Positions 57,481 to 64,000 of a DNA stretch of 64,000 nucleotides are shown here, one piece after another. The notes below the pieces were generated by a model that was not told the origin of the DNA, searched no databases, and saw nothing but the letters and a program-made list of their open reading frames with translations. The stretch is from Winogradskyella flava (lineage in GTDB: Bacteria > Bacteroidota > Bacteroidia > Flavobacteriales > Flavobacteriaceae). Position 1 is the stretch's first letter; each line of letters opens with the position of its first letter. The stretch spans positions 930,001-994,000 of the forward strand of contig NZ_JACLCP010000001.1 in NCBI RefSeq assembly GCF_014243395.1, given 5' to 3'. The position numbers were made by a program, and so were the translations under genes.

Positions 57481-60405
57481 TTAAAATGTAAAGTTTAAGC
57501 CTAGTACAACGTCTCTGGTTCTGGGATAGAAACTGTTCTCTATACCATTACCAATTTCAGGGTCAAGTCCATCATATTCAGTAATTACAAAAAGATTTGT
57601 TGCAGTTAACGATGCTCGCAATGTTATCTTTTCAAATGGTATTGTGTAACCTAATGAAATATTATCCAATCTTACAAAGTCAGCACGTTCTATATACAAA
57701 TCTGAAAACAAATTTTGATTTTCAAAACCAGTATCCAAGAAGCTAGCATGAGCATTCGCTTGATAACCCGGTTGATTTACCACAGCATTAATATTACCTC
57801 TATCAGAAGCACTATTATTATAAACATAGTTTCCGAAACTTCCTCTAAATGTAAAGTTTAGATCTAGGTTTTTATATCTAAAGTTATTGGTGAAACCGAT
57901 AAAAGCATCAGGTGTTGCCTTTTTATAAGGTTGCCTGTCTGCTTCGGTAATTTGATTATCACCGTTAACGTCTACATACGCACCCTCAATAGGATTACCA
58001 TTGTCATCGTAAACCTGACGCCATACAAAGAATGTAGTTGGGTCATAACCTTCCCTTAATATTTGAATATTATTTCCTACGCCGCCAGATATACCACCTG
58101 TTAAGATAAAATAATTAGGATCATTATTCAAACTTAAGCTCGTGATTTCTTGTTCTTGGAACGTTATATTAAAATTCGCATCCCAACCAAAATCTTCTTG
58201 CTGCGCTATAACTCCATTTAGGGTAAATTCTAAACCTCTACTGGTTACCTGTCCTACATTTGTTGTAAGAAGGTCAGTCAAATTTGAACCTGCTGCGGTT
58301 GGAATCGTAGACAATAGGTCTTCTGTTTCTCTGTAATAGGCATCTACAGTACCGTTTAATCTATTATTAAAGAAACCAAAATCCAATGCAACATTATATT
58401 GATCTGTCTTTTCCCATGTGAGATTTTCATCAAAGCCTTCAGGCCTTAATGTATTAATAAATATTGGCTGTGTTAAATCAATTTGTCCATTAGGTTGTGC
58501 ATATCCAAATTGCACATTGGCAGCATCGTTACGAGATGGGGTATAAATACCTAAATAACCGTAGTTAAGATCATTCAACTCTTGTTGACCTGTTTGTCCC
58601 CAGCCTGCTCTAAGTTTTAAATTGGAGAAGAATGAATTTTCCATCCAAGATTCATTAGTGATTTTCCACCCTACAGAAACTCCGGCAAAGTCACCCCAAC
58701 GGTTGTCCTCACTAAATCTTGATGAACCGTCACGTCTATAACTAGCAGAGACCAGATATCTATCCGCAATATCAAAGCTAGCTCTCGCGAAATAGGACTC
58801 TAAGGAATTACGATTAATATCTGTTTGTGTAATTCTAGTATTGGTTTGTCTATCAAAGAAACCTTCAATATAAAATTCTTGAAACGCATGACCTGCCGTA
58901 ATATCTACCACTGTATTTATAGACTCAATATTCTTTTTATAATTTAAATAGAAATCTAAAGAGGTATTACGGTTTAATCCAGAAGAAACTTCATTGGTTT
59001 CAGCACCGCCCAAGACATTAGGATTTGCGGCTTCAAATCTGTAACCATCATTCTCAGCGTAATCTATACCTGCATTAAGGTTAAGGCGCAAGTCTTTTAA
59101 GAACCAAAACTTGTAATCAATATTGAAGTTGGTAATAGCACGCTTACTCGTTTGTCTGTCAACGTCATTTGCAGGATCTAAAAGGAAAAGTGGATTCACT
59201 GGTGCCAAGTTAGCACTTGTACCATACTGTGTATACTCACCATTTTCGTCAAAAGGCGATTGTGTTGGATCAAATGATATTGCTGACCCGATGGCACCTG
59301 TATTGGCAAAATCATTTTCTACCTGAGATAAGTTTGAAGTCAATGTCAACTTTAAATCATTATCTAACAATCGTTGTACAAAGGCCATATTCGCACCTGT
59401 TCTTTCGTTAAGACCACCTAATGGATCTTGTTGCGAAGCGTGATTAAGATTTACTCTAAAATTAAAGTTCTCGTATCCTTTTGAAACGGTTAAATTATGT
59501 ATGGCACCATTCACCGTTTTATAGATTTCATCTTGCCAGTCCGTGCTCGCATTTCCTAACGTTGAGGAATCAAAACGAGCATCTGAAGCCAAAGCTCTAT
59601 ACTCAGCGGCAGATAGTACATCTACCGTATTCGCTACAGTTCTTGTAGATGCCTGTAAGCCATACTCTACTTTAAATGGCTGATTAGCACGTCCTTTCTT
59701 TGTGGTAATTAAAATAACGCCATTAGATGCTCTAGACCCGTAAATAGCTGTTGCTGAGGCATCTTTTAAAACAACAAAATCTTCAATATCAGCTGGGTTA
59801 ACAGCGTTTAATGCATTAGCTGTACCTTGTGCACCACCACGCTGATCAATTGGAAGCCCATCAATTACAATAAGTGGATCGTTTGTTGCAGATAATGAAG
59901 CACCACCACGAATTCTAATTTCTCCACCTTCACCCGCTGCACCGCCACCAGTGGTAATACGTACACCTGCAGCTTTACCTGCAATAAGCTGTTGAGGCGC
60001 TACAATGGCACCTCGGTTAAATTCTTCATCACCAACTTTTTCTACAGCTCCGGTAGCATCTTGTTTAGTTGTAGAACCATAACCAATAAGAACCACCTCA
60101 TCTAACTGGGCAGCATCTTCTGCTAAGGCTATATCCAAAGTAGATTGTCCATTATAAACAATTTCTTGAGTGGTGTAACCCAAATAGGAGATGACGATAG
60201 TTTCACCATCATTGACTTCAATGGAGTACTTACCATCAAAATCGGTAGCTGTTCCACGTGACGTCCCTTTAATAATAACATTTACGCCAGGTAATGGCAT
60301 TGCGTCTGCTTTGTCTGTAACTGTACCCGTGACTGTTGTTTGAGCAAACAGAGTTGCTGGCACCATAATTAAACAGATTAATAAAGCATTTAAGAATGTT
60401 TTCAT
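57481..60405 (-). CDS. susC: SusC/RagA family TonB-linked outer-membrane transporter
   Basis: A 974-residue outer-membrane importer for oligosaccharides. Signal peptide to about 21, carboxypeptidase-D regulatory-like domain (TTVTGTVTDKADAMPLPGVNVIIKGTSRG), a TonB box region (LDEVVLIGYG), the plug with IRIRGGASLSATNDPLIVIDGLPIDQRGG and the barrel ending DVVLGLNFTF. First gene of the leftward glucan operon; it needs a TonB system and pairs with the SusD downstream. Promoter and LacI operator lie in the divergent gap. Confidence 0.95.
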   Translation of the reverse strand: MKTFLNALLICLIMVPATLFAQTTVTGTVTDKADAMPLPGVNVIIKGTSRGTATDFDGKYSIEVNDGETIVISYLGYTTQEIVYNGQSTLDIALAEDAAQLDEVVLIGYGSTTKQDATGAVEKVGDEEFNRGAIVAPQQLIAGKAAGVRITTGGGAAGEGGEIRIRGGASLSATNDPLIVIDGLPIDQRGGAQGTANALNAVNPADIEDFVVLKDASATAIYGSRASNGVILITTKKGRANQPFKVEYGLQASTRTVANTVDVLSAAEYRALASDARFDSSTLGNASTDWQDEIYKTVNGAIHNLTVSKGYENFNFRVNLNHASQQDPLGGLNERTGANMAFVQRLLDNDLKLTLTSNLSQVENDFANTGAIGSAISFDPTQSPFDENGEYTQYGTSANLAPVNPLFLLDPANDVDRQTSKRAITNFNIDYKFWFLKDLRLNLNAGIDYAENDGYRFEAANPNVLGGAETNEVSSGLNRNTSLDFYLNYKKNIESINTVVDITAGHAFQEFYIEGFFDRQTNTRITQTDINRNSLESYFARASFDIADRYLVSASYRRDGSSRFSEDNRWGDFAGVSVGWKITNESWMENSFFSNLKLRAGWGQTGQQELNDLNYGYLGIYTPSRNDAANVQFGYAQPNGQIDLTQPIFINTLRPEGFDENLTWEKTDQYNVALDFGFFNNRLNGTVDAYYRETEDLLSTIPTAAGSNLTDLLTTNVGQVTSRGLEFTLNGVIAQQEDFGWDANFNITFQEQEITSLSLNNDPNYFILTGGISGGVGNNIQILREGYDPTTFFVWRQVYDDNGNPIEGAYVDVNGDNQITEADRQPYKKATPDAFIGFTNNFRYKNLDLNFTFRGSFGNYVYNNSASDRGNINAVVNQPGYQANAHASFLDTGFENQNLFSDLYIERADFVRLDNISLGYTIPFEKITLRASLTATNLFVITEYDGLDPEIGNGIENSFYPRTRDVVLGLNFTF

Positions 60406-60688
60406 ACAATATTTTTAAGTTAATTGCTTAGTTAATTGATTTATATTTTCACTTCTTGGTGTTAAATCTATGTAAAATTAATGTGTTTACAGTGTTAAAA
60501 AACATGACGGATGTCACGAAAACGTTTTCGTGTTAAAAACTTTTAGTGAAATAGTTAGATGAACAGAAAAATAGTGAAAAAATGAGTATTTGTCAATATT
60601 TGGTTGTTAAAATTAGGAAGAACTGAAAAATGTGTAATTCTAAGTTTTAACGTATCTTCGTTTTCGTTAGCATTTTTAAACATTATTC
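60406..60688. other. Divergent control region of the glucan locus
   Basis: A 283-base gap between divergent susC and the LacI gene, without a gene. It contains an 18-base palindrome (60515-60532) and a second half-like CGTTTTCG at 60659-60666 just upstream of the LacI gene. Candidate -7 elements are a TAGATTTA on the minus strand near 60467-60474 and TATCTTCG at 60653-60660 on the plus strand. The remainder is AT-rich with nothing clear. Confidence 0.6.
60515..60532. promoter_or_regulatory. Perfect palindromic LacI-type operator
   Basis: CACGAAAACGTTTTCGTG is an 18-base perfect palindrome with the central CG and AAACGTTT core usual for LacI-family operators. It sits between the divergent susC and LacI genes, 110 and 157 bases from their starts. 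Confidence 0.82.
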
Positions 60689-61735
60689 ATGAAAAGAAAA
60701 ATAACGCTTAAGCAAATAGCTAGAGAATTGGATGTGTCCATTTCAACAGTATCAAAAGCTCTAAGAAACAGTGCTGAAATTAGCGAAGATACCAAGCAAA
60801 AAGTCCAAGCATTTGCAAAACTTTACAACTATAAGCCAAACAATATTGCTTTAAGTCTTAAAAACAGGAAAACAAATACTATCGGCATTATTATCCCTGA
60901 GATTGTTCACCACTTCTTTTCTAAGGTCATAAGTGGTGTGGAGACTGTGGCCAATAAGAGAGGTTATAACGTAATTATTGGTTTATCTAATGAATCTTTT
61001 TCTAAGGAAGTCATCAATATGGAAATGCTTGCAAACGGCAGTATCGACGGTTTTATTTTGTCGATCTCTAAAGAGACGCTACAATTACAAGATTACCATC
61101 ATTTTAACGAAACTATGAGTCAAGGTATGCCAATTGTCATGTTCGATAGGGTTGTGCCAGATATTAATTGCGATAAGATTATAGTAGATGATTTTAATGG
61201 CGCAAAAAAAGCTGTTGCCAAACTCATAAAAAATGGTTGTGAAACCATTGCCATTTTAACAACAAAAGATTATGTCAGTGTTGGTAAGTTAAGGACACAA
61301 GGTTATTTAGAAGCACTGCAGGAAAATGATATAACACCTGAAGCTAATCTTATTTTAAAACTGGATGACACCTTGGATTATGAAGTGCATTTAGATGCGC
61401 TTGAGACGGAAATTGAACAGCTATTTAAGCTAAATCCATCTGTAGATGGTGTGTTTGCTGTCAATGAATTATATGCCTTAACGGCCATGAAAGTCGCAAG
61501 GAAATTAGGTCTGGAAATCCCTAAAGATATTCAAGTCATTGGTTTTACAGATGGTGTTTTATCCAAACATGCGACCCCAAGTTTAACTACTGTAAGTCAA
61601 CATGCACAGCAAATGGGGGAAAAAGCGGCTCATTTATTGATTGATAAATTAGAGAGCGAGAACGAAGATGAAGAAGAAGTTTATCAAACGTTAGTAATAG
61701 AGACGGAATTGATAGAAAGAGAGTCTACTAAATAG
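60689..61735 (+). CDS. LacI family transcriptional regulator of the glucan locus
   Basis: A 348-residue LacI-type regulator. HTH and hinge: RKITLKQIARELDVSISTVSKALRNSAEISEDTKQKVQ (1-45). The effector domain follows the periplasmic-binding-protein fold (TIGIIIPEIVHHFFSKVISGVE... QVIGFTDGVLSKHATPSLTTVSQ). It probably senses maltose or a derivative and binds the palindrome upstream. Its position between susC and the MFS/PgmB/GH65 genes makes it the likely local controller; the effector is inferred. Confidence 0.92.
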   Translation: MKRKITLKQIARELDVSISTVSKALRNSAEISEDTKQKVQAFAKLYNYKPNNIALSLKNRKTNTIGIIIPEIVHHFFSKVISGVETVANKRGYNVIIGLSNESFSKEVINMEMLANGSIDGFILSISKETLQLQDYHHFNETMSQGMPIVMFDRVVPDINCDKIIVDDFNGAKKAVAKLIKNGCETIAILTTKDYVSVGKLRTQGYLEALQENDITPEANLILKLDDTLDYEVHLDALETEIEQLFKLNPSVDGVFAVNELYALTAMKVARKLGLEIPKDIQVIGFTDGVLSKHATPSLTTVSQHAQQMGEKAAHLLIDKLESENEDEEEVYQTLVIETELIERESTK

Positions 61736-61745
61736 AGATTTAACA

Positions 61746-61774
61746 TTGCCGTTTTAAAATATTATATATCTTTA
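61746..61774 (+). promoter_or_regulatory. Candidate promoter for MFS/pgmB/GH65 genes
   Basis: TTG at 61746-61748, 18 bases, then TATCTTTA at 61767-61774 (TAnnTTTG with a last-base change). Confidence 0.5.
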
Positions 61775-61837
61775 CCGCAAAATCAAAACTTATATTTTCA
61801 CTTCTACAAATAAGTTTTGATAAGCGTTGCTTGTCAG

Positions 61838-61863
61838 AATAGTATTAATTTAAACATACTATT
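61838..61863 (+). repeat. Hairpin just before MFS start codon
   Basis: Perfect arms AATAGTAT/ATACTATT with a 10-base loop; the second arm ends 2 bases before the ATG at 61866. Confidence 0.6.
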
Positions 61864-61865
61864 TC

Positions 61866-63236
61866 ATGAAAAAGCGTATTCTCGGATTTTGGGAAATTTG
61901 GAACATGAGTTTCGGTTTCTTGGGTATTCAATTTGGTTTTGCTTTACAAGGTGGCTTTATGTCACGAATTTTTCAAACATTGGGTGCCGACAAGCATGAT
62001 ATCCCTTTATTATGGATTGCTGCGCCGTTAACTGGTTTGCTAGTCCAACCTATTATTGGTTATATGAGTGATAGGACTTGGCATTCCCGTTTTGGACGTC
62101 GACGACCTTATTTTCTGGTAGGAGCAATCTTGAGTTCCATTGCTCTATTTTTCGTTCCTTATTCTCCAGTCTTATGGGTTGCTGCAGGTTTTCTGTGGAT
62201 ACTTGACGCGTCTATCAATATTTCAATGGAACCTTTCAGGGCTCTAGTAGCTGACAAATTAGATGAATCTCAAAGAACCTATGGTTTTGTAATGCAAACG
62301 CTTATTATTGGAATTGGAACTTGGGTAGCGAGTAATTTACCTTGGTTTTTGTCTCAAATGGGTGTAAGTGACTCCGCAGATCCAGGTGTTATAACGGATT
62401 CTGTTAAAGTTGCTTTTGCAATTGGTGCTTTTGTCTTTTTAGTAAGTATCCTATATACTGTTTTTACAACAACCGAATATCCACCAGAAGATATGGAGGA
62501 ATTTGAACGTGAGAAAGCACAGAAAAATCGTTTTATTTCAGATATTATTAATAACATAGGAAATATGCCTTCTACCATGAAGAAGTTAGGTGTTATTCAG
62601 TTCTTTAGTTGGTTTGCATTTTTTACCATGTGGAGTATGGCCAATCCTGCTTTAACAGAACATGTTTTTAAAACACCAGCGCCCATTGAAGCAAATTATG
62701 ATATGACCAATGCTGCTGATATAGAAGCTTTCGATATTGAAAATACCGCATTTCAAAAAGCTTCTAATTCAGTAGGTTCAGCGATGGGAGTTTATGGCTT
62801 ATCCTCTATGGCTTTTGCCCTATTATTTGTGTTTTATACAGCAAAGCGTAATGTTAATAGAAAATATGTACACATGGTATCACTATGTTTAGGTGGCTTA
62901 GGGTTTTTACTAATGATGGTAGTCTCACCAGAACAACTTAAATATTGTTTTATACTAATTGGTATTGCTTGGGGAAGTATACTTTCCATGCCTTACGCCA
63001 TGTTATCGAGTTCTGTAGACCCAAAGAAAATGGGCATGTTTATGGGTATCTTTAATATGTTTATTGTCATACCTCAAATTATAGCGGCTCTTAACGGTAT
63101 TAATTTTGTTTCAGGCCTATTAGGAGACGAAGCCATTAATGCCATGACAATTGCTGGTATTAGTTTAATCATTGCAGGGTTATGTAATTTTTTAATTACG
63201 GAGAAGTCAGCAATTTCATATCAACCTACTGAATAA
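61866..63236 (+). CDS. MFS disaccharide transporter (SLC45-like)
   Basis: A 456-residue transporter with 12 predicted transmembrane helices. Between helices 2 and 3 it has the motif GYMSDRTWHSRFGRRRPYFLVG, which is typical of the MFS SLC45/maltose-sucrose group (RRPYF). It should carry maltose or short maltodextrins across the inner membrane. Start ATG at 61866. The next gene, pgmB, starts 6 bases after its stop, so they are one transcript. Confidence 0.9.
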   Translation: MKKRILGFWEIWNMSFGFLGIQFGFALQGGFMSRIFQTLGADKHDIPLLWIAAPLTGLLVQPIIGYMSDRTWHSRFGRRRPYFLVGAILSSIALFFVPYSPVLWVAAGFLWILDASINISMEPFRALVADKLDESQRTYGFVMQTLIIGIGTWVASNLPWFLSQMGVSDSADPGVITDSVKVAFAIGAFVFLVSILYTVFTTTEYPPEDMEEFEREKAQKNRFISDIINNIGNMPSTMKKLGVIQFFSWFAFFTMWSMANPALTEHVFKTPAPIEANYDMTNAADIEAFDIENTAFQKASNSVGSAMGVYGLSSMAFALLFVFYTAKRNVNRKYVHMVSLCLGGLGFLLMMVVSPEQLKYCFILIGIAWGSILSMPYAMLSSSVDPKKMGMFMGIFNMFIVIPQIIAALNGINFVSGLLGDEAINAMTIAGISLIIAGLCNFLITEKSAISYQPTE

Positions 63237-63242
63237 TAATAA

Positions 63243-63899
63243 ATGAACAAAAAAGGATTCATATTCGATCTCGATGGTGTTATAGTCGACACTGCAAAAT
63301 ACCACTTTTTAGCTTGGAAAAAGCTCGCAAATAGTTTAGATATAGATTTTACGGAAGAAGAGAATGAACAATTAAAAGGTGTAAGTCGTATAAGATCGTT
63401 AGAGAAAATATTGTCATGGGGAAATAAAACCATTTCTGAAGACAAGTTTACTGAGCTTATGGCAAAAAAGAACGACGACTATTTAAGTCATATTTCAAGC
63501 ATGGACGACAATGAAATTTTGCCTGATGTGCCGAGGGTCTTAGACTTCTTAATAGAACATAGACAGCCCATATCTTTGGGTTCTGCAAGTAAAAATGCAC
63601 GAACAATATTAGAGCGTGTTCATTTAAAAGAGCACTTTGATACTATTGTAGATGGTAATGACGTAAGCAAGGCAAAGCCCGATCCAGAAGTGTTTTTAAT
63701 TGCAGCGAAGCTTTTGGAAATGGAACCAGCACAATGTATCGTCTTCGAAGACTCTGTCGCAGGAGTTGAGGCAGCTAATGTTGCAAATATGATTTCGATA
63801 GGTATTGGAAGCGAAGACGTTTTAGGACATGCAACATACGTATTTAAGGATTTTACTGAAATCTCAAATGAGTTTTTGGAATCATTAATTGAAAATTAA
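63243..63899 (+). CDS. pgmB: Beta-phosphoglucomutase
   Basis: A 218-residue HAD-superfamily enzyme converting beta-glucose-1-phosphate to glucose-6-phosphate. Nucleophile D9 and acid/base D11 are in FDLDGVIVDT; the loop SRIRSLEKIL and GSASKNARTIL (Ser in motif II), the Lys in DVSKAKPDPEVF (motif III) and FEDSVAGVEAA (motif IV) are all intact. It takes the product of the GH65 phosphorylase encoded next. Six bases after the MFS stop. Confidence 0.95.
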   Translation: MNKKGFIFDLDGVIVDTAKYHFLAWKKLANSLDIDFTEEENEQLKGVSRIRSLEKILSWGNKTISEDKFTELMAKKNDDYLSHISSMDDNEILPDVPRVLDFLIEHRQPISLGSASKNARTILERVHLKEHFDTIVDGNDVSKAKPDPEVFLIAAKLLEMEPAQCIVFEDSVAGVEAANVANMISIGIGSEDVLGHATYVFKDFTEISNEFLESLIEN

Positions 63900-63939
63900 A
63901 AAATAGAATGCACATGTTAGCATTCAAACAAAAATATAC

Positions 63940-64000
63940 ATGAATTTAGATTATATCATACCCAATGATTGGTCAATCTTAGAAGAAGGATTTGATCCAG
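63940..64000 (+). CDS. Start of GH65 family phosphorylase (maltose phosphorylase-like)
   Basis: An open frame from ATG at 63940 runs off the right edge, reading MNLDYIIPNDWSILEEGFDP. This is the usual N-terminus of GH65 disaccharide phosphorylases in Bacteroidota. With pgmB and the MFS gene it completes a maltose phosphorolysis route. Only 20 codons are visible, so the call depends on pattern and neighbours. Confidence 0.75.
   Translation, partial: MNLDYIIPNDWSILEEGFDP

Overview
This window is a stretch of a low-GC Bacteroidota chromosome, almost certainly from a marine-type member of the Flavobacteriaceae. The evidence is the presence of gldD and gldE (gliding motility), a type IX secretion (T9SS) C-terminal sorting domain, a SusC/SusD pair, Bacteroidota-only families (DUF3098, DUF3127, DUF4301) and promoters of the Bacteroidota type (TTTG, about 19 bases, then TAnnTTTG). 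No tRNA, rRNA, CRISPR array, insertion sequence or prophage was seen. Coding density is high and no gene-free stretch exceeds 300 bases.

Layout. 1-11.5 kb: the 3'-truncated glycyl-tRNA synthetase gene, a coiled-coil membrane protein, a ComF-like protein, an Ig-like lipoprotein, a transaminase/omega-amidase set, a secreted protein with possible caspase-fold motifs, a membrane-bound AraC regulator beside DUF2141/DUF2306 genes, and a Vsr-like nuclease. 11.5-20.7 kb: ahcY, then a tight seven-gene run (PPTase, PcrB-type lipid synthase, thiamine-binding protein, PnuC, NadR-like kinase, DUF4301, ArfB), followed by a TPP riboswitch in front of a TonB-dependent receptor. Together these suggest vitamin uptake, most likely thiamine. 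20.7-31.5 kb: greA, a HIT protein, an orphan histidine kinase, aat, tag, a thioredoxin-like protein, a TonB-like protein, and the ftsX-DUF3098-uppP-truB operon. 31.5-38.7 kb: leuS, enlarged by two in-frame copies of dispersed repeats and a long insertion before KMSKS, then ald, a zinc peptidase and a BI-1 family protein. 38.8-43.9 kb: a UGM-like flavoenzyme and a GT39-like membrane protein (AT-rich, probably accessory), a Lrp/AsnC regulator and saccharopine dehydrogenase. 44-51.4 kb: pckA, the mutY-ssb-gldE-gldD operon, an HU gene, a 29-codon bS22-like ribosomal protein gene and RNase G.

51.5-64 kb is an alpha-glucan (maltodextrin/starch) utilisation locus. A leftward operon encodes SusC, SusD, a three-repeat SusE/F-like lipoprotein and a secreted GH13 amylase with a T9SS tag. 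A divergent rightward set encodes a LacI regulator, an MFS disaccharide transporter, beta-phosphoglucomutase and the start of a GH65 phosphorylase. A perfect 18-base palindrome in the divergent intergenic region is the likely LacI operator. In outline, glucan is cut and bound outside, imported by SusCD, moved across the inner membrane by the MFS protein, phosphorolysed by GH65, and the beta-glucose-1-phosphate is isomerised by PgmB.

The observations most worth following are the hairpin repeat family with compensatory stem changes (two repeat families have entered leuS in frame), the TPP-riboswitch/PnuC/NadR-like kinase set, the nucleotidyltransferase-like signature in DUF4301, the His/Cys caspase-like motifs in the 7.4 kb secreted protein, and the cluster-less Rieske-like lipoprotein.
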